64,000 bases of DNA, taken from assembly GCA_023101885.1 (NCBI GenBank), contig JALPQD010000625.1:296549-360548 (forward strand). The letters are read 5' to 3'. This document shows positions 34,947 to 46,302 of the stretch, piece after piece (position 1 is the first letter of the stretch; every line of letters starts with the position of its first letter). Below the pieces are notes generated by a model. The model did not search any database. It was given only the letters and a program-made list of their open reading frames with translations, and had not been told where the DNA came from. Both the position numbers and the translations under genes were made by a program. The DNA comes from Typhlomys cinereus (Eukaryota > Chordata > Mammalia > Rodentia > Platacanthomyidae).

Positions 34947-34960
34947 AAGAAATCACCCAA

Positions 34961-36467
34961 AAGAGTCTGAATCTATCTGAAAATGATCAGGGAATTCCAG
35001 TTGTTCAGTGAGATGCAGAAATTAGAAAAGGAAAAGCAGGGGCAACTGCACTGGGACAGGGGGCTGTCGATGGTGGTTCCTGGGTTATCCATGACACGAC
35101 AGCTTTCTGCGATCCACCTTGGCCTCCTGCCTGTCCACTGGTTAAAAACAGGCTGGATGTGGGCTCTTTCCTGAGTAATCATCCATGGCTGCCAATCTGT
35201 GGCTCTGACCTGCTCTGGACGCCCTCTCCTGGCCGCACTCCTTATGTGATAAGAAAAAAAAATATGCCACCATTCCTTGTGTCTCCTTATAGCATGGGGC
35301 TCCCTGGTGAGGTAGAGGGTCACCAGAGGTAAGTCAAGATCACATTGCCAGTCCAATGTTTCAATCCATTGTAGACTGTCAAAGCTGGTGCTGGGACCAG
35401 CAGACCTAACTGTGCTGCAGCAGGGAGATGCTGGGCATCAGTTAACAACAGATGTAGATGACATCTCTCAGAGGCTTTAGGAACCAGGGATTCCAGAGAA
35501 AGATCCCACATCAGCACCACAGATCAGCACATGAACCAAAGTCGATCTTGACTGCTGTGCAGGAAGAATTTCATTATTGTGTGTGTGTGTGTGTTGTGTG
35601 TGTGTTCGCATGCATAGATTGTGTGTTAGACAGGCACATGTGCCTGTGGATTCCACGGTGATGTTAGAAATCACCCTGCATTTTCCATATCCTGAATGAT
35701 TCAATCTGTTGTTTCCCAGACTTATTATGGATTTATGTGGTTTCCACGACTCTAACTTCCAGAGCTGGAAATGCAGCCCGTGCCATTTCTGTATGTCATA
35801 TTATGTGAAACCCTGCATCTGATTCTGTTTCAGGGGAGGAGGAGGCAAAGGATTAATCCCTAAGCCATTTTTTTCCAACCTCTTCAGTCCTTATTGCTAT
35901 CATAAACCTTGATGCCTGATTCTCTCCATTTTATGTAGTTAGTTGGCTCTGTTTTCCATTTTCCCCCTGGGAAAATACTAGATATGTTCTGGACATCTGC
36001 TACTGCAGCTGCGATAAAGAAGGAAGCCGTTTTCTGTTCAGGGTCCATGTATTTTGGGTCTCAATGAATCTGATTTAATTCTCCACAGGAAAGCCAAACC
36101 TGAGATGATAGAATGGGGTCACTGGAGAGGAAACGATCCGACAGGGTAATCAGCAAACACACCGAGCAAAATGCAAATTTCATCTCCTATTTTGTGCTTT
36201 CTGGTGTTTTTGTAGGTGAGAATATGGAGAGGGAAATCATCCTCAGAAGTAATTCTCTGGAAAGTCACCAGAGAAGCCCAAGTGGGTCTCATACTTAATG
36301 TGTGTTGAGACAAGTTTTCTCCAAGGGAGAAACTGATCCTTCCTCCATCTTGCTCTTTGATTTTGTGATATGTGGGTTTTTTTTTCATTAGACTCTTTAT
36401 TTGCTCTCTATTTCATAGACTTTTCATTTGACCCTGTATTTGTTGTTCCCTGTCTTATGAAACTCAG
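34961..36467. other. Copy-2-specific stretch before psiB; no gene identified
   Basis: About 1.4 kb (34990-36400) has no counterpart between the (GA)n tract and psiB in copies 1 and 3. It is probably an old insertion. It contains a moderately GC-rich first half, a short (GT)n tract at about 35580-35606, and no reading frame or repeat I recognise. Confidence 0.4.
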
Positions 36468-36761
36468 GTTTGAATGAGCAAACACATCACCCAGTCTCCA
36501 GCCATTCTATCTGCCAGTCCTGGAGCAGGATCCCCGTCCACGTGCCTCACTATCCAGTGACAAGACAAATACATGGTATCAACAGATTCCAGCCAGTCTT
36601 CTTACAATGTTGATTGACAGCAAATCAGCTCTGGCTCAGGACGCCCATCGAGGTAGGTTCAGTGGCAGCCGTTCTGGGGCCGAATTTATGTTCTTCCTCA
36701 CTTCATATGCAGAGAGTGCAGTGTTGTTGGCAGTTACGACTGTGCTGAGTGGCCAGGGTAC
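36468..36761 (+). pseudogene. IGKV pseudogene psiB, copy 2
   Basis: The V-exon remnant begins after CTCAG at 36468. ATCACCCAGTCTCCAGCCAT encodes the framework 1 T-Q-S-P-A start and TGGTATCAACAGATTCC the framework 2 W-Y-Q-Q, which copies 1 and 3 have lost. Framework 3 reads GGTTCAGTGGCAGCCGTTCT and the end GGCAGTTACGACTGTGC. Length changes around CDR1 and framework 3 break the frame several times. No leader exon was found. Confidence 0.8.
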
Positions 36762-36789
36762 CAAGGTGTTACTTTCCCATAGAAAAACT
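36762..36789 (+). other. Decayed 12-RSS of psiB copy 2
   Basis: CAAGGTG in place of CACAGTG, 12-bp spacer TTACTTTCCCAT, nonamer AGAAAAACT. Confidence 0.6.
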
Positions 36790-38590
36790 CCGGGTCCAGG
36801 TGAATCCCTCAGGAATGAGCCCATGGGGTCTCAGACAATTTTCCAGTTTCTGAAGGCTTTCTTTAGTGCTTTCGCTGGGAAATATTTCCCCAAGGATGTC
36901 AGTATCATTTTTAAGTCCAAAACTATTAATTCAGGTACAAGATTGATGTATAATGAATCTCTTATTTAAGGATCAGGTTAGCCCTATATAACAAGTTTAA
37001 TGAGTTATTCCTTCAGAGAGCCAATACTATTAAATACTGGGACATGGTATGACTTTTATTTCTCTATGGCATTGAATCATGAAAGCAGACACTCATAGCA
37101 ACTCCAGTGTCACTTGATGACGAATTGTAAAAGAAATGCTCACTGTCAAAGACACAAATCTTCAAGTGTCCTCCATACTCATTGGCCAGATCATGAAAAA
37201 TTGAACTTTGAAAATGACAAAAAACTGCAAAGAGGAGTAAAAATATACCAATAAAGGGATCCACATATCATATTCATGAATCAGAGTTTTATATAGTATT
37301 CTAATAACCTCTGTGTTATGATAAAATAAACTGTGAAGAATGAGAAATTATAGAGGAAAGGCTTGTGAAAAGAAACATTCTATTTCTGCTTAAAAACTGA
37401 TTTAACGACACAGCAACAGTGGGCTATTTTACTTGCATGAAGCAGACAAGTTAGAACAATTGACTAGAGCACTATCTACAAACAGGTTTCTGTTTGGATA
37501 GTTCATTTGCGGACAAAATAATTATTCAGAGAACTAGCAAAAGAGCTCTTCCTTTCAAATAATGTGGTGGATCCATTGGCTGTCCAATTTTGAAATAAAT
37601 TGAATTTGGTTCATATTCAGTACAGGTTTTGAAATATAAATTTGATATATATTCTTCAGAAGTATAATAAGCTTTAGAAATTTTTTACGTTTGCTAAAGA
37701 GTAAATGTAAATATTGAAGTGCTACATAGGTGAATTGTTAAAGAATAAAACGTTGAAAAGAGATAAATTCAATGAATATGCAGAGTTTTTCAAAATATTC
37801 TTCTGTAACAAATCATTCTTAATGATTATTTTACAAAATATGCCTTTTATTATTTACTCATTCCTTGGAGGAGGAGGAAGGACAGAAAGAGGAATCACAC
37901 ACATGTGCTCTGTGATTGTAGTGATCCAATCACAGATTTTCAGAATTTATGTTCTATCTTCCCTTCAAGAGGGAATTCTGGATCAAACTCAGATTATTAG
38001 ATATTGGAACGACACCTTACAGCCTGAGCTGTCTTGCTGACTCAGTTTTAATAAAATATTCTATCCAAAATCTCTGGGATAGAAATACAGTATTATTATG
38101 TTATCATTTTTACCCCTGTGTTACAAAACACAGTGGAACAGAAGGATGTTTGAGTGTCAGTCAGCATTCATTACGGAACTATGGTAGTGCATTTCAAACG
38201 AAATGGCTTTTTTCAGGAACCACTGTACATTGATTAACATTTTTTTAGGTCTAGATTAAGGGACTGCATGATGGAAGGATCACATTTTTCAAGAAGTTGC
38301 TCATCTCATCACAATGTGGGAGACAAGAAGAAGAACGGGGATGAGACGCCCTGTGTCCTTCAAGGCACCCCACTTGAACAGCAGAGCTTACATGAGGCCA
38401 TGTCCCTTAGTGTTTCCCCTGCACCTTGCACAGTGCCCTGGTCTGAGGCCCAATGCTCAGCACAGGAGCCTGTGGAACGCTGTCTGCACATCTCTTCAGA
38501 TGACCAGCAGAGGGAGACAGAATCACAAGATGTGCTCAAGTTAGGGACCTGCTCTCCAGACAGTCCAGGATGCAATGAATATGAAATCCC
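36790..38590. other. Spacer psiB to IGKV6-like gene, copy 2
   Basis: This aligns with 14170-16250 of copy 1 without the SINE found there at 15645. From about 38250 it is the promoter flank of the IGKV6-like gene, with the CCAGCAGAGGGAGACAGAAT segment shared with about 16164. No other gene is seen. Confidence 0.6.
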
Positions 38591-38593
38591 ATC

Positions 38594-38601
38594 ATTTGCA
38601 A
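38594..38601 (+). promoter_or_regulatory. Mutated octamer (ATTTGCAA)
   Basis: The last base of the octamer is A; the paralogous sites at 16254 and 42116 read ATTTGCAT. This may weaken Oct binding, adding to the other defects of the gene at 38701. Confidence 0.7.
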
Positions 38602-38700
38602 AAGAACTTCTTTCATTTGAAGAGTTCCTGCCTCTTAAAATATTGTAAGAAATCTTTCTCTGTGCTATGAATGACCCACATGTACAAGGAAAGTGGAAAG

Positions 38701-39201
38701 ATGCTGTTTCCATCACAGCTCCTTGGGGCTTCTACTCCTCTGGGTTTCAGGTAAGAAGATCTGGATGAAAAGAAAATATATTTAAATACATAATTTTTAT
38801 ATATTTAGAATTCCTGCCTCACATAATAGTTTTTGAAATAGTTTTTGATGTTTAGAATATTTCTCTTGTTTTTCTTACTACTAATGCTACATGTGTGGTT
38901 TCAGCCTCCAGAGGTGATGCTGTGCTGACCCAGTCTCCAGCTGTCCTGTCTGTGATCCCAGGACAAACAGTCTCTATCAACTGCAAGGCCAGTGAGAACA
39001 TTGGTGCCAACTTATACTGGTACCAGCAAAAACCTAACCAGGCTCCAAAGCTCATCATCAAGGATGCTTCCCAGACCATCTCTGGGGTGCCCTCAAGGTT
39101 CAGAGTAAGTGGATAAGGGACAGATATAACCCTCACCATCAGCAGCCTGCACCCTGAATATCTTGCCACTTACTGTTGTCATCAGATTTACAACTGGCTC
39201 C
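38701..39201 (+). pseudogene. IGKV6-like pseudogene, copy 2
   Basis: Leader exon 38701-38750 is 50 nt instead of 49. An extra base in CTCCTTGGGG shifts the signal-peptide frame, so it would not join exon 2 in phase. Exon 2 is 38905-39201. It starts [13 protein letters not shown] and keeps Cys23 (INCKAS) and Trp41 (LYWYQQKP). Framework 3 reads FRVSG-stop-GTD: TAA at 39114-39116 replaces the TCA codon of the gene at 16361. Near the end, YYC has become YCC. These are few, point-like defects in an otherwise intact segment, so its death is recent. It sits at the end of cassette copy 2. Confidence 0.9.
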
Positions 39202-39229
39202 CACAGTGATGCACCATGACATGAACCGC
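39202..39229 (+). other. 12-RSS of the pseudogene at 38701
   Basis: Heptamer CACAGTG at 39202-39208, spacer ATGCACCATGAC (identical to that at 16890), nonamer ATGAACCGC. Confidence 0.85.
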
Positions 39230-42100
39230 TTGGGGAAGCAGCAGTGTGAGTGGGCTGCCCTAGCTGGTCCTTCGGGCTTTGCCACCTGCTTTACTACATT
39301 TCTCTGAGGTGCCCATGTTTTCTATTGATAAGGAGAACTGACTGAAGCTGGAAGGTTCCTGTGCACCTCACTTCTCTTCACCCCACTTCAGCTCAAGAAT
39401 TATATGTAGGACCATATCTTTCCTGTTTCAAACTTCCTCTCACTGTGGGAAAATGCAAAGCAAAGGTGCTCAGCCTGCACAGACAGACTTGGAGACACTG
39501 TTCTGTTGTGATATTTGCAGGTACATTTGAGACCACGTCCTCACTCACACCATGACATCAGTCTCACAAAGAAGAAACACGATTCCCAGCTTCATGCCTC
39601 AGTAGAAACCTACCCAAGGTTATGTTCACAATCCATGTGAACACTTTGTGAAGAGAATATGTTTTTTGTTGACTTAAATTGTATAATATAACTTAGTTAA
39701 TAAGGTAACCAAGTGGAGCTAGTTGTACTTATTAATTTGGCTATTTAGTACTGAACATTTCAGGCACACCTAAGCAGAATTATTCAATTTATGAGAATTT
39801 CTCAGCAAGCCTACAGGAGCTTATATAATTGATGTGAAAAGACCCAGCCTGTACCATTCCCTGGGCAGGTGGATATCATAGAAAGAGAATAACTTGGCTT
39901 TGGCAGACTGGCAAGCTAGACAGCATGTCCCCTCTCTCAGCTCATTCTGTGGGTATGCTGTGGCCAGCTTGCTCAGTTCTTTATATTTGCATATCTCTCC
40001 AGTGATGATGATCAATATTAACCTAGAACTGCAAGCAGGCATTACTACCATGAATTCATGAATTGCTTGGTTCACATATTTGTCACATCACAAGAATAGA
40101 ATATGAGACTAAGACAAAGGCATTTGTGGGAAATGTGTTGTAAACCAATTTTTGAATTTATGAACATTACTCATTTATGGGGAAATGTATTGTCAACCAA
40201 GAAATAAAACAACCAAGGAATGTCTGGGAGCTGATAAGTTCACAGATCCTGTGAACTCATCTTTCGTTTGTCATGAGTTCAGCTGTATAAAATGAGGTCA
40301 CTGCTTAACAAGCAGTTGAATCATAGACAATTGTCCAGTGCATTATCTTTTAGATTCCTTTTGTCCTGTTTCTATCCATAGGCCAATGCTACTCCTAGCT
40401 GCAACCAGGGATGCTTCTCTTTGCAATGTAAACACAGATGCATAGCTGCTGCAGTTGCTGAAAATAAGTGACCATTGAGTGTCCAACTACAAATAGGTTA
40501 TCTTTTTATTACCCAAAGGTGAGGAATCATGAGAGAAGATGGAATGAAAAGTATGTTAGCGTTCAAAGATGAATAACAGAGCAGTAGCATCATGTGGCTC
40601 CTGCACCTAATCTCCACAGCTGTGATTTTCTACACATGTCCTGGGCACAATTAAATCCAACATCATTTTAAGATGCATGGGAGGCCGCCACCCATACCCG
40701 AGACTCTGTAGGCAGTTGCTCACTACTGGAAATGACAGAGCTATAATTGCTTGGGGGTGTGTTAGTGGAAAGTTACTCATGCTCCTATGGATACCACATA
40801 TCCTTGTGTGAGGGCAGCACTAGTTATACTCAGTGGGCTATTTGTTTATAAAGAGAGAGAATAAAGAAAGGACAAAAATGTAGAAGGAGTAGCATTATAT
40901 GGGCCTAGGAGTGTTGATAATAGAGGTGATATGATCATGATCCATGCATTACATGCATGAAACTGGCAAAGTGGAAAGTTGATATAATCATTTTGTGACA
41001 GGCAATTGTATCAAAATAAATTAGAATTGTTTCATGAGCATGCACACCAGTACCCCAGGATATGGGAGGAATTGAAAAGTGCAGAGTTATATGTTCTTCC
41101 AGTGATGATGTGGTCTTCTCTTTATTCCTGGTGTTACTTAAATCCAAATAGACCAGGTGAGTGGCACATGCCTCCACACTTCTACAGTCTGAGCTACTTG
41201 GGAGGTTGAGGCAGGGGGATTATTGGAGTTCCAAGTTCCAGAAGTAGAATGCTATATCAATCAGTTGTCCACTTGAATTTGTCACCAATTTTGTGACTTT
41301 TTGGAGTAGAGGACCTCCAGAATTCTAAAGGAATGCTGAAGTGTCTAGATTAGAAACAGCCAGTCAAAGTTACAGTGCTAAAACAGAAAATCCAGACAAG
41401 TTCTTTCTTCACAATATGCTTCAGCTTGATCATTTCCCAAGGGACAAATTCACTTACCTCGAACTTGAACCTGCTGAAGCATTCCGTTCTGACACAGACT
41501 GGTACTCAGTGGTTGTCTTTGAGCAACACATCAGTTGATTTAGTGAATCTAGTGATGTTTTCTTTGCATGTGATGTTTTAACACCCAGAAAGATTTACAT
41601 GATAATTAGTATAATTCTCGGTGGCTGAACTACAAGATTCCATACTTGTTTAGACCTTGAAATTGATTGATGAATATCAATCAATTGTCTACACCAGCGC
41701 CAGCTCTAATAGACCTACATTTTTGTAAGCCTTAGAATACATCCTCAGTTGATCATGTCTTTTATGACATCCATCTTTCTATTTCTTGCTCATGAGCTCT
41801 AATTAATATATCAATCAAGTGATACATGCTGTGATGCTCTGTGCAATGTCCACTTGCCTGTGTATGATACTCAACGTAAGTCATTTCTCCCTATCAAGAC
41901 CTAAGATATGATATGATTTGTTTTCAGAGAAGAAGTATTTCGAAGGTCACACTTAGACTGTGCACATCTGGAGAAGCAACACCATCTCCCTTAATCTCTG
42001 CATCTCAGCAGTTGGCCAGCAGAGGAAGACACAGCACACAGAGAAGGAACCAGGGAGCCTGCTCTCAGCATAGTCTGAGCTTTTAGAACAGTAAGAACTC
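39230..42100. other. Spacer between the two IGKV6-like genes
   Basis: No gene recognised. About 41147-41230 is a 7SL-derived B1/Alu-type fragment (GAGCTACTTGGGAGGTTGAG). From about 41980 the sequence is the promoter flank of the gene at 42210 (GGCCAGCAGAGGAAGACACA). Confidence 0.5.
41147..41230 (+). mobile_element. B1/Alu-type (7SL-derived) SINE fragment
   Basis: AGTGGCACATGCCTCCACAC followed by GAGCTACTTGGGAGGTTGAG and GGCAGGGGGATTATTGGAGT matches the box A/box B part of B1-type elements. A second weak copy lies at about 52495-52570. Confidence 0.65.
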
Positions 42101-42115
42101 TCTTCATTTGCATAA

Positions 42116-42123
42116 CTGCTTCT
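42116..42123 (+). promoter_or_regulatory. V-kappa octamer
   Basis: ATTTGCAT, about 90 bp before the ATG at 42210. Confidence 0.85.
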
Positions 42124-42209
42124 TCATCTGAAAAGTTCCTGTTTCTTAGAACATTATAAGCCTCACTCTGTGCTGTGCATGATCCACATGCACAAGGGAA
42201 AGCAGGAAG

Positions 42210-42700
42210 ATGGTGACCCTGCCACAGTTCCTTGGACTTCTGCTCTTCTGGGCTTCAGGTAAGAATATTTGGACCAAGAAACATGTATAATTATTTTTGT
42301 TCTTTATAGAAAGTGAGACATAATATTTTCCCCTTTCTAAGTACTTAAACAGTGTCTTTCATGTACTGGCCACATTCTCCTAATGCTGCATGTGTGGTTT
42401 CAGCCTCCAGAGGTGATGTTGTGATGACACAGTCTCCAGCCCTCCTGTCTGTGACTCCAGGACAAACTGTCTCCATCAAGTGCAAGGCCAGCCAGGGTGT
42501 TAGCACATACTTGCACTGGTACCCAGCAAAAACCCAACCAGCCTCCAAAGCTCATCATCAAGTATGCTTCCCAGAGCATCTCTGGGGTCCCTTCGAGGTT
42601 CAGTGGCAGTGGATCAGGGACAGATTTCACCCTCACCATCAGCAGCCTGCAGCCTGAGGATCTTGCCACTTACTATTGTCAACAAAGTAATACCTACCCC
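42210..42700 (+). pseudogene. IGKV6-like gene disabled by a single-base insertion
   Basis: Leader exon 42210-42258 (49 nt, MVTLPQFLGLLLFW) with a GTAAG donor; exon 2 is 42404-42700. The V domain starts [16 protein letters not shown] and keeps Cys23 (IKCKAS) and HWY. One extra C among 42522-42524 (GGTACCCAGCAA where the gene at 16361 has GGTACCAGCAA) shifts the frame. In the shifted frame the rest reads perfectly: [34 protein letters not shown]. Leader, splice sites, octamer and RSS are intact, so this is either a very recent pseudogene or a sequencing error in a functional gene. It is not part of the three cassettes as I delimit them. Confidence 0.92.
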
Positions 42701-42728
42701 CACAGTGATACACCCCATGACATAAACC
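42701..42728 (+). other. 12-RSS of the gene at 42210
   Basis: Heptamer CACAGTG at 42701-42707, 12-bp spacer ATACACCCCATG, nonamer ACATAAACC at 42720-42728. Confidence 0.88.
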
Positions 42729-43440
42729 ACCCTGGAGCAGCAGTGTGAGGCTGGGCTGCCCCAGCTGGTCCTCCTGTGGTTTATCCACCTGCTTCAGAGT
42801 GGTTTTTGTTCTAAACTGAAAATTTGGCCTTTATTCTTAGACTTATTATTGCTTAATGATAAAATACATTCAACATGGAGATTCTTTTAAGCTATATGCT
42901 CTTGAATCGCATAATGAGCAAAACAAAAATGAATAAAAAGGAACTGGCATGATACACATTGAACACTGCAAAGAAAATGACCAGACAAAAACCTTAGTCT
43001 TCTCCCCTTGAAGATTAAAAATGACCTGTGACTGGGAGAAGGACGAGCTAATTTGAAAAAAATATACAGAAATGCTCTTGGAATTACACGTCTCTATTAA
43101 AACAGATTTGTGGACCAATAATGAATTCATATAGAAAGTTAAATTTTAACCTCCATCAGAAAGTTCCTCGCTTTCTGGACTAGAGTCCCCTTTTTAAAAT
43201 ACTTTAGCATGTGAACACTTGGCCTTTGTGCCTCCTGTGGGAAAATCTCCATGTGGTGGTACTAAATTCCAAGATTTAGTGCACAATTACATGGTGCACC
43301 ATCACGAATCAACCCCAACAGCTTGCATTTACTGAGGTTCCCAATTCCAGCAGCCTTACTGTGAGGGAGGCAGGAGGAAGCCAAGTAAGGGAGGCTGAGG
43401 AAATGTGGCAGGTGAGCTTCTGTTGTAAGCTCCATGTCTG
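42729..43440. other. Downstream flank of the gene at 42210
   Basis: The first about 100 bp is shared with the flanks of the genes at 16361 and 38701 (GAGGCTGGGCTGCCCCAGCT). The rest is unique; no gene is seen. Confidence 0.5.
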
Positions 43441-43690
43441 GACTTGAGAGATGGTTCAGGGGAAAAAGTTTTCTGCATTACAACTGAAAGGACCTGAGTT
43501 CTGACCCCAGACCCCAGATAAATATGGCTGGAGTCATCCCTGGAAGGCACAGGGTTTGAAACCCCAGAGGAAAGCAACTAGGAGGTGGAATAATCAGGAT
43601 GATTGCTACATAGGCACACACATTGTCGTCTTTTATACCCACACCCACACACATATATATACCCATACCTACATACACAAAATGAAAAGA
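43441..43690 (+). mobile_element. Second-family B2-superfamily SINE
   Basis: A tRNA-like head GACTTGAGAGATGGTTCAGG, then GGACCTGAGTTCTGACCCC (box B region), a body with GGAGGTGGAATAATCAGGAT and a CACACA/TATATA tail. Same family as 20306 and 63030. Ends approximate. Confidence 0.75.
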
Positions 43691-43799
43691 CAATGAAAAT
43701 GGGGAAGTCCCATAAGAAAAAGCATTTTCCGTGTCTATAGTGTATCTAAAAATGTTGGTTCCAACCCCAAAATTAGCACAAATTTAAAATAATTGCAAT

Positions 43800-44660
43800 T
43801 AGCTACAATTTATTCCAAGCTCGGCACCTACAGAAGATGGGCATGCTCTACCTCTGTGGTATTCTCAATGGTTCCCTGGCAGTTGGATAAGGCCACGGTT
43901 TCCCAGGTCAATCCAGAGGGCAAGAAGCACAGTTTGTGGCTGTTTGTTTACAATTCAATCTGTTTCTCTGGAATAGATCTCACTTCATCCTTTGTAACTG
44001 GTTTTTTCAGATTCAGAAGTCCGAAGGCTGGGCTGGAGCAGGGGCTCTGCTTGGCACCAGATGGTCCACAGCTGGCCTGGGGCAGGTCCTGCTCCCACAG
44101 GGAACAAGAATGCATCCTCATCTTTCTCAGCCTTCAACTCCAAGGTCATTGAGTCTGCAGAAACCTGTTGTCATTACTTTTGGAGGTTGCTCCGATGTTT
44201 AAGAGCCACAGTGCTTGCATTCATCCTCCTGCCAGCTTGAAACGCTTTGAATTTCCCGTCGTAGTCCAAGATGGCAAACATAGTCAGCTGGATGCTGTGG
44301 GTCATCAACTGCATTACTATCCATCTGACCACAGACTTTTTTTCTGATACACTCAGGGGTGAGGTTTAAGATGATTGAGCTGAAGAAAGCTTGGAGGTTG
44401 CTCTGAACTTCAGCAGTTGAATTACAGATATGGTGGTGCCTCTCTTGATTTAATGGTCTACCTCAGAGAAGACCCTTTTGGAATATTGACAGGGTTATAC
44501 AATAATTATTCACATTTGCTCCTGATACTAAAGTCAATTTCTTCAATATTCCACTATCTTACAAGGACTGACTTTCTCAGCTACTGTTACATCCAATCTT
44601 TTAATTCTTTCAGTGAGTGAAATAAAAGTTTATTCTTACACCTTTTAGCTGTTACATGTT
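43800..44660 (+). other. Probable retropseudogene, parent not recognised
   Basis: A moderately GC-rich intronless block with competing short frames (43793-44152 and 43936-44202) ends with an AATAAA polyadenylation signal at about 44622 and AT-rich sequence. The plus-strand polarity is inferred from that signal. I cannot identify the source; the provirus lies about 300 bp downstream. Confidence 0.4.
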
Positions 44661-44970
44661 TTTAGTTGAATAAAATGGCCTCTTTTGCATTGAAGGCTCA
44701 GGAGGAAGGAACAAAGACACTCCATACACAGGCACCTTCAGTTTCTCCCATCATTGCCTCCCACCACAGTACTGCATTTCTTCTCACAGATGATGAATTC
44801 CTCCTGCTGGTCTCCATTTGTGCTCAGAGTAGGGGAATCACTATCTTGGTTTCATATAACCTATGGGTTTGGACAAATTTGTAATGGTACATATCTGTTG
44901 CTGTAGTTTTGCTTCCCTGAAAATGCTGGTCATTTGTCTATTCATCAATCCTTCCAATGACACTGTGAAT

Positions 44971-45307
44971 TGTTTTGCGCTGCTCGTCTCGCCAGCAAGA
45001 ACGACGCAACACGATCAGGATCCTTCTGTAGCAAGCTTTAATGCATCTTGAGAGGGAGAGCACTAGCTTTCAGCACGGAGACCCCAACTGCCTAAACCCG
45101 CCACCCTTATATAGGGATTCTGTCCCGTCTTGGACGTGGCAAGCACCTGATTGGTAGTGGGCGTGTCACCCGAGGTGGCGTGATGGTCTCGCGATCAGGG
45201 CTAGAGCGGGAAATGGGCCTGGCGCTTGCGCATTGGCTTGTTTTGCTGAGAGGAGAAGGGGAACTGGCGCCATCTTAGAATGGCGGCATGCAGGGCGGCG
45301 CCCTACA
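44971..45307 (-). repeat. Provirus 3' LTR
   Basis: 337 bp, TG...CA on the minus strand. A TATA box (TATATAAGG, minus) lies at about 45111-45119 and an ATTAAA-type polyadenylation signal at about 45037-45042. It differs from the other LTR by one substitution (T/C at the fifth plus-strand base) and two single-base indels. Confidence 0.95.
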
Positions 45308-45320
45308 TCTCCCCCTTTCT
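45308..45320 (-). other. Provirus polypurine tract
   Basis: AGAAAGGGGGAGA on the minus strand, directly abutting the 3' LTR, as needed for plus-strand priming. Confidence 0.85.
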
Positions 45321-45584
45321 TATCAATATGATAGCGATGAGGTGACCACCCAACTCAGGCGAAAACAGAGGGCCAAATCCTCATGAAAAATTCGTCCTGC
45401 CAATTTTGTGAGGAAGGGATTCTGGGGCAGGTAACCCTTTTGCAAGATGGCGTGTTTTCCAGAGTAAACTCTGTGCGATGCTTTGCTCGTCAACCTGTGT
45501 GGGCTGCCTATGCCAGACACTCGTCCTCGTGCAATGCAACAAAGGTGCTGAGGGTGCATGAGCTGTTTGGCCGGCGATCAACCT

Positions 45585-46290
45585 TTATTCTTGCTTTAAT
45601 GCTGCAAGCCAGATCTCAGCAGAGGTCCCATGTTCTAAAGCCCTAAGTGCCTGAGTGACCATGATTTTTTCTCGTCTGGCTCTGTTAGAAAATTTACAGA
45701 AGAGCCAAGACAATATTGCCAGACCAAGACAGAGCAGAATTCCAAATAGTCCCACCCCCACCCATTCCTTGAAGTAGGAAAAAGCTGAGGAAATCCAGGA
45801 GGCGAATCCCGACGTCAGAGATAGGTCAAGGCGGGTTGAGTTGACGTGCACAATGGCGACTCTGAGTTCTCGTAGCGTCTGTTCAAATTCATGGGTCCAG
45901 TTCTGTAACATAAACTGAGAAAGGGACTTGGACAAATTAGCAGCAGCTGTGAATTCTTTGTATTGTACAGAGGTGATGCATAACCCAGACATTTTTCTTT
46001 CACATCCTAACTGTGCTAACTGCTACAGTATATCTACTTGTTCTTGAACTAAATCAATACGCTGATTAATCAGCAACAGTCCTCCTTGTAGTTGGGTGTT
46101 TGCCGACTGCTGTTTGTCCATAGCTAAGGAGACTGAGGAGGACAGCTCATTGATAGTTGTTGCTGCCTTGACAGTCCCTGACAACGCCAAAGCCGAGGCC
46201 GTAAGTGAAGCGGCAAACGGCCGCGGTGGCTACAATGCTGACAATAGCAGCGGTGATCCCAAAGTCTCCTTTTTGATAAACAGGCGAGGG
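45585..46290 (-). pseudogene. env: Provirus env, transmembrane-subunit remnant
   Basis: The transmembrane subunit anchors retroviral envelope and drives fusion. The open piece 45992-45585 has the C-terminal half: an ectodomain stretch, a Trp-rich segment before the membrane (SYFKEWVGVG), a hydrophobic membrane span (LFGILLCLGLAILSWLF) and a basic cytoplasmic tail ending LAALKQE. Upstream on the minus strand (to about 46290) an Ala-rich hydrophobic fusion-peptide-like segment can be read but is separated by frame changes and stops. The surface subunit is essentially absent. Presence of env sequence places the element with env-bearing IAP relatives (IAPE type) rather than the env-less majority. 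Confidence 0.75.
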
Positions 46291-46302
46291 AAAACGTTAG
46301 CA

